From positions 1 through 26,612 of the forward strand of contig JADGJL010000292.1 of assembly GCA_027600665.1 (NCBI GenBank): a DNA stretch of 26,612 nt, read 5' to 3'. The notes under the pieces were generated by a model that was given only the letters and a program-made list of their open reading frames with translations, did not search any database and was not told the DNA's origin. Numbering within the stretch: position 1 is the first letter of the stretch; every line of letters starts with the position of its first letter. This stretch comes from Irineochytrium annulatum (lineage: Eukaryota; Chytridiomycota; Chytridiomycetes; Chytridiales; Chytridiaceae). The position numbers were made by a program, and so were the translations under genes. Below, piece after piece: positions 10,580 through 21,065 of this stretch.

Positions 10580-13557
10580 ATGAGCACCTTGACGTCGCGG
10601 AATCAGCGGAAGAAGGAACTCGAGCGAGAGCGCCAGCAGCACATTTCCAGCACCCGCGCGCCGTTTGGATCGTCCAACCAGAGCGACCCTGTCCGATCCC
10701 ACAACGACGACAAGATGCGATCGAACCCACTCATCCCCTCGGCCTCCGTCGCCATGAGCGCCGCCGATCTGAATAATGCGTCCGCGGAGGTCTGCTACGC
10801 CAACGACGGCGGCCTGCGAGGGAAGCTGAGGGTGAACCCGGCCGGGAAGCACTCTTTTCTGGAGGAAGAAGACTTTAAATTCACGTCAAAGTCGTGGACG
10901 CAGGAGAGGGAGAAGCTGTTCAAGGAGCTCGAGAGAGAGAGGGAGAAGGAGAAGGAGAGGGAGAAGGAGCGGGAGATCGAGAGGGAGAGGGAGCGGGGAC
11001 GTCTGAGGGAGAAGGAAGCTAGGATCCATAGCAGGCCTATGACGCCAGCAACTTCGGCCAAGGACAAGGATGCTGCGAAGAAGAGGTCGACGTCGGTGGA
11101 TGCGTGGAAGCAGCTGGTGGCAAAGGAGACGAAGGCGAGAACGAAGGTAGGTATTTTGTCATTATCGGCCTTTTCTGACATCATGCGGCGATCTTTGTAG
11201 TTCTACGGCACCGAGAAGACACTGCTCGTTTTGCTGGAGGAGGAGCGTGCGAGGTTCACGGAAATGGAGGAAGAATATCACAAGCTCCTCGGGGAGGTGC
11301 AACTCCTCCAAGGCAGCCACAGGGAAGATCTAAAGAACGTTGAGAAGCGCTCTGAGGCCGACCTGCGAACGCTTCAAAAGGCCCTCGTCATCAAATCCGA
11401 GGAGTGCACGGCGGCCCAGAAAGAACTTCAGCAGTTCCACGGCCGATACACGCGGGAGTCTTCCTCCTGGATTACGACCAACGACAAGCTTGAAAATCAC
11501 ATCGAGCAGCTCGATCGCACGCTGAGGGAGATGGAGACGCGGGCTGACATGCAGGAGAAGGCGGCGCACGAGTTGGGCAAGCAGAAGAAGGAGCTGTCGG
11601 AGCGACTGGCGCAGAGGGAGGCCGAGTGCAGGAAGGCAACGGCGGCGTCCAGGCAGAAGGAGGCCGAGTGGGCTAAGGAGAAGGAGTTGAGAATGAAGAT
11701 GGAGGTTCAGGCTCTGCAACTGGACCACTTTGTCGCGCAGAGGGACGAGGAGATCAAAGCGCTGAAGCAGCAGCTCGCTAAGCGTGACGCTGACTTTGAT
11801 GACTTTAGGAAGATGAAGGCGGCGCTGGTGGAGTCGCAGCGGGACGTGGAGGACCTGACGAAGAGGGAGAAGATCTACCTGGAGGAGCTCGACCAGAGCG
11901 CAAAGAGGGAGAAGAAGTTGTTGGCAGAGCTTGACGACCTCACGGCCGCGAACCAGAGGGCGATGGCGGAGGTGGAGCGTTATGCTACGCGTGACGTCAA
12001 CCACATCAACGATATTGAGAACCTAAAGGCTGTGGAGGACAAGCTTCGATTGGACCTGATTGAGGCGCAGGCGCATTACTCGCAGGCGGCAGACGAGATC
12101 AACGCCATGGCATCGCAGAACCGGACCCTCCAATCTGAGAGCGCCCGCTCAGGCCAGGAGGTCGGCGACCTCAGACATACCATCCAGGACCTTCGGCACT
12201 CTTTGACGCAGAGGGAGAACGAGGTCCTGAATCTCAAAGAAGCGGAGTTTCAGCTCCGGCGGGATAAGGACGACCTCCGGAGTGAGCTCGGCGTCAAGCA
12301 GATCGAGCTGCAAACCCTCCAGGGCCAGCTGCAGGACGTCGCGCAGCGGCTCGAGATTGAGTTCCAATCCAAGAACGACATCAAGACGCAAAACAAGGAG
12401 AAGCTCTTTGCCGTCGCGGAGAAGATTAGTGAGCTGCAGGATACACTCAACGAGACGCAGGGCCAGATCGCGGCCTTCAGGAAGAACGAGGAGGTCCTAA
12501 AAGCGAATTTGAGGCAGAGGGACGAGGCGATCGCGTCGCTAAAACACCAGCTTATCGACCACCAAAGGACTATCTCCGAACTCGAGGCCCACCTCGCCCG
12601 CGAAAACTTCACGAACGAGAACCTGAAGACGAGGAAGAAGGACGACCTCTTGGCTGTGCAGGAGAAGTTTGCGGCCGCTAAGCACGCCATGGAGCAGGAC
12701 GTCCAGCAGCTGCGGGACCAACTCAGCCAGCGGGACAGGCAGATGGCTGCCGACCGCGAGGAGGCCGGCCGGCGGAAGGTCGAGGTTTCGGAGCTGTCGG
12801 CGGATAGGTTTAGGCTCGAGGCTAGGCTGACCGAGATTACGGCGCTCGAGTCGTCCCAGGCCAGGCAAATCGCGGCCCTGCAACAACAGCTCCGGCAGAA
12901 GGAGCAGGAGCTGAACCTGACGGGCGTTAAGCACGGCGCGCTCATCGATCAACTTAGGCGGATAGAGGAGGAGCTGGAGGGGCTCAGGACGTTCAGGGTC
13001 GAGAGGGAGTCCGATGTCGCTAGGTTTCAAAAGGAGGTCGCCGAGATCGGGCGAAAGCTCAAAACGCAGGTCCGGATCGCGATGGAGCGGGACCCGCTGG
13101 CGGGGCTTGGTGCCGGCGGCAACAACGGCGGGGCGTCGGAGGTCAGGGAAAGTAGAGGAGCGGTAAGCGACCATCACCGGTCCGCCGTAAACCTGACCAG
13201 GAGCCTCAACCCCGGGTTGACATCGCAGTTCTCGAAGAACGCATCGCTCGGCGCGCTGGCGTCCGACCGCCTTAGGGAGAGCGTGGCGGCGGCGGCGGCG
13301 GCGGCGTCGTCGTCGTCAGCGAGGCCGTTCCTGCCGGGCGCGAGGCCGTCCACCGAGTCGAGCTCGAGGGATAGCCCGCGGCGGTCGACGGGAGCTGTCA
13401 ACATCACCGGTCTAGACGATCCCGACATCGAGAGATATCTCAGCGGCTCGAAGCGGGCGGGTTCGTACTCCTTCTGCCCTTGTTATATTTCACGCATAAA
13501 TAATAACATCAATATCGAGCAGATCTGAGCGGCATCTCCTCTCACAGCGGATACTAA
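10580..13557 (+). CDS. Long coiled-coil protein, function unknown
   Basis: Exons are 10580-11146, 11201-13460 and 13523-13557 (953 aa); introns are 54 and 62 bp. The start is the first in-frame ATG. Residues about 1-105 are polar. Residues about 110-150 form an almost uninterrupted Glu/Arg/Lys tract that may be a single alpha-helix. Residues about 190-830 are heptad-rich coiled coil (many LEEER, LRQRDE, LAQREAE blocks). The tail is low-complexity Gly/Ala/Ser/Arg with a seven-Ala, four-Ser run. The last exon is inferred: reading on without splicing gives a 23-residue AT-rich tail ending at 13528. A GTTCGT..GAGCAG intron instead yields the Ser/Gly ending DLSGISSHSGY. It looks like a cytoskeletal, centrosomal or basal-body scaffold, but coiled coils attract false matches and I assign no family. 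Confidence 0.85.
10930..11003 (+). repeat. Purine-rich GAG/GAA tract encoding a charged helix
   Basis: About 70 nt, nearly all A and G on the + strand, within exon 1 of the coiled-coil gene, encoding alternating Glu with Arg/Lys. Purine-rich tracts of this kind expand by slippage and can adopt triplex structure. Confidence 0.85.
13286..13318 (+). repeat. In-frame trinucleotide repeat (GCG)7(TCG)3TCA
   Basis: Pure GCG repeat followed by TCG units inside the coiled-coil gene, encoding seven alanines then four serines. It is likely to be length-polymorphic. Confidence 0.95.
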
Positions 13558-13606
13558 TAGCCTGCCCACTTCCTAGACCCAACCCTGCAATCTCGGTGAC
13601 AAGCAA

Positions 13607-13618
13607 TATATATATAAA
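13607..13618 (+). promoter_or_regulatory. TATA-like ATATATATATAA upstream of the YjbQ-family gene
   Basis: A TA alternation ending TATAAA lies about 140 bp before the ATG at 13755, in the 197-bp space between two co-oriented genes. Position and sequence suit a TATA element, but a 3' UTR element of the preceding gene is equally possible. Confidence 0.3.
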
Positions 13619-13754
13619 CGCATGCAGTGCTCTGACACACAACACACATACTCTATTAAAGTTTAATAATACGTAATGGCTACAATTCGATCGTTTAGTC
13701 ATGCATAACATGCCATAACAATGCGTCAAATACCGATTGCAAACGTCCACTCTG

Positions 13755-14271
13755 ATGTGGTTGCAGCGAGAGATAACGCTGAAGGCCCGTAAGCGAGGAT
13801 GTCATCTCGTTACCTCGGAGATTATCGGTGCGGTCTCCTGTGACCTTTCCAAGGTGAAGGTTGGGCTGATGAATGTGTTCATCCAACATACATCGGCATC
13901 CCTTTCGATCAACGAGAACGCGGATCCTGATGTCCGAGTAGACATGGAGAACAGGTGACGGAACGATTCGCACTTTATAACTAACACGTTACGGCCAGTC
14001 TGTCGAAGCTCGTCCCCGAGGGGAAAGATTATATTCACGCGGACGAAGGCCCCGACGATATGCCAGGTATTCGCAACTGAGCTGGGACCGACTGTGGTTG
14101 CTAAACTCTGTCTCCTCAGCCCATGTAAAGAGCTCACTCATGGGAGTGTCTCTCAACCTACCCATAACTCAGGGCAAGCTCAACCTGGGAACGTGGCAGG
14201 GCATTTGGATGAACGAACATCGGGATCGCGGAGGCAGCCGACGCGTTGTTATCACGATTAATGGCGAATGA
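13755..14271 (+). CDS. yjbQ: YjbQ/UPF0047 family protein (secondary thiamine-phosphate synthase-type)
   Basis: Small, widely conserved cytosolic enzyme family. Bacterial YjbQ has been reported to have secondary thiamine-phosphate synthase activity, and its true role in fungi is unclear. Exons are 13755-13954, 13999-14066 and 14120-14271 (139 aa, normal family length); introns are 44 and 53 bp. The start matches the family beginning (W-Q-x-x-I-T-L, then [10 protein letters not shown]). Diagnostic blocks are all intact: [35 protein letters not shown] (assembled across intron 2), [17 protein letters not shown] and the terminal VVITINGE. The conserved His residues fit the expected metal or active site. 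Confidence 0.95.
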
Positions 14272-14337
14272 GAGGACTCGCGTAAAAGAAGGAAGAAAGA
14301 AACCAGTCGCATGATGTCGTAGCATCGCACATACCAT

Positions 14338-14343
14338 TATAAA
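14338..14343 (+). promoter_or_regulatory. TATAAA box before the BAR gene
   Basis: TATAAA followed by GG lies 111 bp upstream of the ATG at 14454, with a pyrimidine-rich leader between. This is typical placement for a fungal core promoter; it is judged on sequence alone. Confidence 0.4.
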
Positions 14344-14453
14344 GGCCGTACCGTCAAAAGAAATGTTTAATATTCCTCTTAAACTTTTATCCTGCCATTC
14401 CATATTCATTCGCGGTCTTGAAATTTCTTCCTCGTCGTCACCACTGCAATATC

Positions 14454-15946
14454 ATGGCGGATCAGGGAGCTCCCGGTGCGCAAGGCACGACGGCAGCGCA
14501 GTTCTCCAGCGTCCTCTCCGGCTTCGCCGAGAAGCTGAAGCCTCTCGGATCGCAGGCGGCAAAGGGCCTCTCGCAAGTCTCGCAGGTGAGGACTTGTGGA
14601 CCGCGAGCTTGATCAGATCCTCCGCCGAACGAAGCGCATGCAACCGCCTGAAATCCGGATTCGCGGACCTAAGTTAGGATCGTGCGGCCTTGGAGAGGTG
14701 GATTATGGGCGGCGCTGGAGTCTAGGGGTGCCGTCGGGATAAAGATACCGTCTCTTTACGATCGTGGACGCATTCGGAGGCGTCCTGCAGAGGTTTTTGA
14801 TGCTTCGTATGAAGCGTTGGTGCACCACTTGTTTTGTGGGAGATGACCTGAACCTCGTGCTGACACTTGTAGACTATGTTCGATTGCACTAATGGCTTAA
14901 TCCCGTCGCGCAGTATGCTAAGGAGAAGATGGGCTCCGTGTCGGCCACGGACATCACTGAGCTCCCGACCAAGTACCGCGAGCTGGAGGAGGTATGGAAT
15001 ACAGGTAACCTTAAAATTTGATCATGACCAATGCTCCATAGAAAGTGGACAAGATCCGGGCTCTGCACGAGTCCTTCCTGCGTATTTCGGTGAACTACAC
15101 CAAGCCGCACTACGATTACGAGCCCCTCCTTAGCGACACGGCTTTCGACTTCGCCTCCACCGTCAGCGACCGGTTCACGACCTTGGCTGGTGGGACCTCG
15201 TTGCCGAAGGAGGAGATCCCCAAGTCCCTCAGCCACGCCTTCTCTAAGGCTGCGGCTGCGAATGCGGCGTCGATAGGGACGGAGGAGCCCCTCGGTACTG
15301 GATAACTTGATTGCATGTCGCTTACGTTTCACCAGGTGCTGCTCTTCGTCGGTATGCCGCCGTCCACGAGCGTGTCGGAAATGCCCGCTTAAAGCTGGTG
15401 GGTTCATTTTACCGTTAAGCACCTCCGGATGCGAAAAATGACGTTGTCGTAAAGGACGCTGAAGCCACCACGAAGTTCCACCAACCTTTTACCACGACTT
15501 TGAATCAGACCATTGCCCACGCTATGAAGGCGAGGCGCCACGTCCAGGCTGCCCGCTTGAACTACGACGCTGCCCGCGCCCGGTTGAAGACGGCAAGGCC
15601 CGAACGCGAGGAGGCCTCCCGCGCGGAGATGGAGGCAACGGAGGATGAGTTTGTCGCCGCCGTCGATGATGCTATGAGCAAAATGACCCTGGTTGTTGAG
15701 AGCCCAGAGCCCCTCAAGAACCTGGCTGACTTGGTAGCCGCCCAACTAGCTTACTTCAAGGTTAGAATTACAGTGTTTGTGATGGACGCAAATGGCTGAC
15801 GCGTGTATGTAGGAAACTTATGAGGCTCTTGCGGAGTTAAGCCCAGAGATTGATGAGCTTCAGGTTAATTTGGTTTCGTCCATGTGGACACTGATGTGTT
15901 ATCGCAGGTCACGAACGAGGCTCTCCTTCGCCACCCGGCGTCTTAA
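14454..15946 (+). CDS. GVP36: GVP36-like BAR-domain protein
   Basis: Predicted membrane-curving BAR protein of Golgi/endosomal vesicles. Exons are 14454-14585, 14914-14991, 15042-15294, 15336-15397, 15455-15760, 15813-15863 and 15908-15946 (306 aa; yeast Gvp36 is of similar length). Introns are 328, 50, 41, 57, 52 and 44 bp. The N terminus is a short amphipathic-looking segment (FSSVLSGFAEKLKPLGSQAA). The predicted helical body follows, with the recognisable blocks LPTKYRELEEKVDKIR, YDYEPLLSD, RRYAAVHERVGNARLKLDAE, LNYDAARARLK and LVAAQLAYFKETYEAL. The last block matches the end of the third BAR helix. The protein ends soon after the BAR domain with no SH3 domain. The first intron is four to six times longer than its neighbours. 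Confidence 0.85.
14586..14913 (+). other. Long first intron of the BAR gene (328 bp)
   Basis: Donor GTGAGG, branch-like CACTAAT at about 14888, acceptor CGCGCAG. I looked for box C/D or tRNA features and saw no convincing set. A regulatory or RNA-hosting role is possible but unsupported. Confidence 0.75.
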
Positions 15947-16149
15947 GTGGATAGATTCATTTTGTTTTGCTGTGCCACGTCGATTATATGTCTTAGGGAA
16001 TACGGTGTTTGCATTTGAATATATGAGGCTTTCTCTCGTTCAGAATAACATTATACGCTATGCACAGGATGCTGAGGATGGTTGAGTTTACTTGTATGGT
16101 GCACAGGAAAGTAACAGAAGGAACCTGTAAAGAGTTGAGCCGAACAACA

Positions 16150-19100
16150 TTACGAATTGCGCAGGCCAAGAAACACCGAAACCCTCCCTGATCGTCTCGA
16201 AGCGCCGATTCCGGCGCTCCGGACGATCAGGTCGTCTGTGCCGTCTCCGTCGACATCGGCATATATCGCAGATGCGCCGAATCTTTCAAACTGAATTCCA
16301 CCTTGCAAACAAAGTCCATGGGGACTTGACTTTATCCAGCGGCCAATATTCCAATCCTTCGCCGGATTAAACACGTCTTCGTCCGTTTTTACAAGATATA
16401 TTCTTCCGCGCTCTGCTACCATTAGCTGGCTTCAAACTTAAAACTCGTACCTCCGTCGACGAAAGGCTCAGACACGAGCAACGTACCGCCATGCGCGGGA
16501 GTCCACGCAAGCGCACCCGACCCCAACCTTCCGTCTGACCTCGACCCCCGCATCGTGTCAGGTCGAATATCACCACTCTCGAGCCGAATATCTCCTGAAC
16601 CAATGTGTTCCGGAATGAAGAATCTGACAGCACCCGCCGCTATGCCGTGAGACGTGCTCGGCGTCAGGAGTCCAGGTAAATTCAAAAACTTTGAGCGTGA
16701 ATTGGCATTTTGCTGTTTTAAATATTATTTAGATATCTCCTAGTTTATGGACACATTGTACCTCATACGGTGATGCAACCGCAACGGCATTGCTCCAGTT
16801 CGCGAACGTGCCCAGGAGCGCGATCTTGCTGCCAAGCGCATCCAGCTCATGCGATCCCGTTATCGTGAACCTCAGCATTGGCCTAATGCTCCCCGGCGGC
16901 AAGAAGAACCCATAAATCCTCCCACTCGCCCTTCCATTCGGCTCCCTCCACCCCGGCGCGCCAACGATCAACGTCGGATCCACCTCCCTTGCCCTATCAC
17001 CCGGCACGACCGTGACCGAGCTCCCAAACATCTCATGCTCCAACACCTCTCCTGAATCCGTCGCCCACGACGCGTCCGACACGTTCACGACCGTGCCGGG
17101 TGCTCCTGCACGGGGTAGCAGACGCAAGAAGTGGGACGCCGTGAAGCCGTGCAACAAGCCGCGACGCGCGACGGAACCGACGTCGGCGTCCGGGGAAGCG
17201 ATAATCAAATCGGGTCGCCCGTCGCCGTCAAAATCACCCGTGGCAAGCGTGGCACCGAGGCCCGTGAAGAGGAACGAGTAACGGTCGCCGGGGGTGTGGT
17301 CTGGGTTCCGCTGAGGGGCGTGGATACTGATCGACGCGCCATCCTCCGCGTTGAAAACATTTACGACTCCTTCAACGTCGGCCGTATTCCCATCATGCGG
17401 CTGCAGACCCTTCCCACGGACGCCCAGGAAAACGTAGACGCGCCCATCGTAAAACAACTCGACAGAGTTGTACCGCGGCGCGGATACGACGAGGTCGTCG
17501 ACCCCGTCGTCGTTTACGTCGAGCACTGCAACAGCCGATCCGAAACGGGAGGCGACCTCGAGGGGGTCGCCGTGGATGCGTATAACTCCTGGCGGTAAGG
17601 GCTCCAGTTGAATGGGAAAGGAGGCTTTTCTCCAGATGTCCCCCGGTAAGATGAAGACTGCCCCGATTTGGGGAACGGGCGAGTCAGGGATGGTGTATCC
17701 GGGTGCGCCGATCACTTTGGCATTGTTAGCAAAAATTGTATCGACACGCGGATATACCAAGATCCTGAATCCCGTCGCCGTCGAAATCCCCATGCGCAAG
17801 AGCAGCTCCCAAATCCGCGTAGTCGATTGAAATGTCTATCGTTCGAGGATTGATATTGTTGGCGCCCTTGCATTTATTTATAGACCAAGGGTTCAAAACA
17901 GCTTCGATGCGTTCGGCCATGTCGAATATCATCTCCGACAGGAGGGAAAGGAACGATTGGAGGAATTTGGAGAGCTTAGGGTACCGCTTATTAGAAGGTA
18001 ATTTTGAAGGCTCAGGCTCATGGTCATCCGGCATGGCATCTTCCGGCTGCGGTTCCGGGTCCTCAGTAGACCCATTCGCGAAATAAAAACTCGCGAGAGA
18101 AGACGCCCAGGCATCCATGGTCTTCAGACGCATCGCGAGCGACACGCTCTTCGTCATGCTGATAGTTGCATGCTCCCCATCTTCTACCAACTCCGCTTTA
18201 ATTCCCAGCATATCGAATCCCCGATCGCTCTTCACGTCCCTCGCGACACGTTTTGCAAAGGAATGCCCCGACACTTTCCTCACAAGCTTCCTCAGCCTTG
18301 CCGTCCTATCCTCCTCTTCATCTTCATCTTCATCCGGCTCCGGTATACCCGGAAACGGCACCCCGCCGTCATTATCAGGCTCATGCACCGGCCGTTTCGG
18401 CCTAACGTGATCACGATCCATGCTCTTGCACATGGGCGCGACTTGCGGCCCATACAAAAACCACTCCAGAGTATCGTGCCAGCACGTCGTCACCCACCCA
18501 GCCATATCGTTCAGCCCGCCACGGAAGTAGTCATAGTAGTTCTCCGCCAGGTATGGCGCCTGGGTTGAGAAAAGCGGGTATAGCAATCGACCGATTAGGC
18601 GGACGGACTGAGCGCCCGTGTAGCCGAGGAGCATGCATTTGTTGATGTCGTACGCGGTTACTGCAACGGCGTCAACAAAACCAATCCAGAGCAAAAATGA
18701 TACCGGTAATATTTAAGCGTTCGTAAATGTTGACCAGATCGCCGGTGGGCACCTTCCAGGTCCGTGACAGGTAATCGAGCGACGACGAGTGCGCCAGGAC
18801 GAATTCTCCGCCGGCGTCGGAGACCGTATGCGCGTCGGAGAAGTCGCCACAATAGTGCAGGTGTTGGATAGCCTGAGATGGAGTGAGGTAAGCACTTTCA
18901 TGATCCTCTTCCTACCTCAATAAATCCCTTATCCATATCCAGCGAGTGCCATGGCGCGTCCGCGACGCCATGGCTGACCACACCGAGTAGAAAGGAGACG
19001 AGCGCGCGAGCGTCAGCGTTCCAGGGCCGCTCATATGTCTCCTGCAGGTACCGGATCGACTCATTCCAGAACGGCGGCCAGTGGGCTGACGCACGCAAGA

Positions 19101-19520
19101 TTATAGCAGATACTCACAAACGACGGTGGGACTAACCAGCCTCTGCGGCGTCCTCCTGGTTTGCACAAGTATAGCCCCTGCCCACATGCGCGTCAGTACC
19201 ATCTCCAAACAATCTAGCTGTACCAGTCCGGGAAGTACGAGCCGGCTTCGAGGTAAGCCTGATGGTCGGCGTCAGCCGTGAGCTTTTCATACTCAAGCTG
19301 GTGCTCGCCCAGAGGACGGAAGTAAAACTGGGCCCTGTTTGTCACCTCGATGTGTGTCGCCATGCTGCTTGTGGAGCCGTAGAACTCAGGAGATCTGCAT
19401 CATGCGCAGAAGCAAAGAGCCTTACCCGCTACAAAGGGTAAGTGCATGGACCGAAGGGGTCAATTACCATGCGCCCGCGCAGGGAATCCACGTCAACGCA
19501 ATCGCGACTGCAACAATCAT
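16150..19520 (-). CDS. GPLD1: Secreted GPI-specific phospholipase D-like protein, 7-bladed FG-GAP propeller
   Basis: Predicted to cleave the inositol-phosphate bond of GPI anchors outside the cell. Minus-strand exons are 19520-19468, 19364-19224, 19177-19137, 19085-18916, 18872-18704, 18660-17758, 17714-16762, 16712-16451 and 16415-16150 (985 aa). Introns are 103, 46, 51, 43, 43, 43, 49 and 35 bp. The signal peptide MIVAVAIALTWIPCAGA is followed by a zinc-phospholipase domain. Likely metal and active-site residues sit in THIEVTNRA, YFPDWGY, VSHGVADAPWHS and GDFSDAHTVSDAGGE. NYYDYFRGGLNDMAGW is typical of the family. An acidic linker (PDEDEDEEED, about residue 300) and a roughly 170-residue low-complexity stretch separate it from a C-terminal propeller of seven FG-GAP blades. 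DxDxDG-type calcium loops are visible in blades 1, 2, 3 and 7 and eroded in 4-6. Mammalian GPLD1 is about 840 aa; the extra length is the linker. Confidence 0.92.
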
Positions 19521-19662
19521 TTTGGACGATGCGACATTGGCGTCGACCGACCGCATCCTGGAGGGAGTGGAGTTGATATCTTGGCCAGCTCCCAAGCCTC
19601 TCTCGATTTTACAAGCCAGTTGTGAAATACAAACAAACGGTGTCATTCATCCATCGCCGGCG
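19521..19662. promoter_or_regulatory. 142-bp bidirectional intergenic region, GPI-PLD / CCDC13-like
   Basis: The two ATGs face away from each other across 142 bp, so the promoters must be adjacent or shared. No clear TATA box is visible. Co-regulation is an inference. Confidence 0.5.
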
Positions 19663-20993
19663 ATGTCGTCAGACGAGGACGACGTCCCTCCCGACTTCCG
19701 GGTCGTTCCAGTAAGAATACTTCATGTTGCTGAAGCTGATCATCTTCAGTCGTATCAGGAATCACTAGGAAAGCCGGATACTCTGTAAGATTCCCACTCC
19801 TCCACATTATCTGACCTGCATTTCAGCACGCTACCCGAAATCGACGCCAACTCCAATGCGGGTTCTCGGCTGAAAGACCAGAAAATTATCACGCTCGCGA
19901 AAAAGGTGGGAGGAGCTGTAATAAAACTTCGTCTTATCCATGACTTGAGGCAAGGAGACTCACGGTCGCCCTCGAGCGCGAGCGCTCCATGAATGCTAAT
20001 CTCTCGAACAAATTGAAGGTATTGAGAGGTGCTTTCTTCTCGTTGCTCTCTGCCTCCTCTTCCTTGCTACATCGTGGTTTCTTCCAAACTCTTGTCGACA
20101 ACCCCCATGTTTAAATGCTGCATGAACTGATTCCCTTTTTACCTTGCTTCCTCAGCAACTTCAATTAGCAAAAGACGAAAGCCCTTTACATAAAGAGCCT
20201 CTGGCGAACCTGAACGACAGGCTCACGTCCGAGGTGAAGCTGCTTAAAGAGAAATTAGCGCAGGTTCGGACCCCAACAGTTCTCCTTTTTAAGCACATAC
20301 CTTAGTCGGTCAGAAAATTGGAGGACGAGCGGTTACAGAATCAATCTATCCGGATCGAACTTCGAAATACCCACAAAGCACTCGTCATGGAGGTTGGCGA
20401 GGAGGTGAACGTCGCCAAGCTTCTGGACGGGCATGGGAATTGGAAGGGGAGGGCACAGCAAATAAGCATCTTAAAGGTATATATCACTTAAAACGTGCAA
20501 GTTAACTCTTTGTTATTAGGACAGAGTGAAGGAGTTGAGCTCCCGAACCTCCCTGCACGGTCAACCGGCCATGCCAGGACTCGGAAGCGAAGACACCGGC
20601 GGGAAATCATCCGCCAACTACGACCAAAAGCATAAGGACTCCATAAAAAAGATTGAATTGGTTAGAAGGCAGGATGTCGAGCGTTTGAACTCCGAGATCG
20701 AGGTGAATGTACCCTTTTACTCACAAAGACGGAGACTAACACTCTTCCAGTCCTTGAAGTACGATTACCAAGACATAAAAAGGAAACTGGACGCCGCCAC
20801 GGCCCGAAACCGATGCTTAGAGAAGGAGATAAACGACTACCGCGGCAAGATCCAGATTCTGGTCACCAAGGACTCGAAGGACAACATGCTCATCCGATCT
20901 TTACAGGAGGAACTACGGTTATCAAAATCCCTAGGTGGGGGGTCAACAACATCGAAACTGGAGTCGAAGTATTACAAAGAGCTCGGCGTATAA
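19663..20993 (+). CDS. CCDC13: CCDC13-like coiled-coil protein
   Basis: Predicted coiled-coil protein. In animals CCDC13 is a centriolar-satellite protein needed for ciliogenesis. Exons are 19663-19710, 19750-19784, 19827-19905, 19950-20018, 20156-20263, 20306-20476, 20520-20702 and 20751-20993 (311 aa); introns are 39, 42, 44, 137, 42, 43 and 48 bp. The strongest similarity, recognised by eye, is EVGEEVNVAKLL..GNWKGRAQQISILKDRVKEL, with a downstream LKYDYQDIKRKLDAATARN coil. It is much shorter than the animal protein (about 700 aa). The start is the first ATG of an open frame and precedes an acidic DEDDVPPDF segment. The 39- and 48-bp introns are multiples of three without stops, so their retention would be in frame. 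Another short coiled-coil protein cannot be excluded. Confidence 0.65.
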
Positions 20994-21065
20994 GCTGCCA
21001 ATGTGTACATCTTCAATAGCAGAAAAATAGCATTATTTGTACTTGGTTATCTTTGGTTCCCCACT

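Noticed and set aside
12250..12945. 231-codon minus-strand frame rich in Ser and Cys
   Set aside because: It is opposite the coiled-coil exon; its Ser/Leu bias is what reverse-complemented Glu/Lys/Arg codons produce.
19464..19646. Longer N terminus for the GPI-PLD, beginning upstream of 19520
   Set aside because: The upstream frame is polar and overlaps the intergenic region; beginning at 19520 yields a textbook signal peptide followed by the conserved cysteine.
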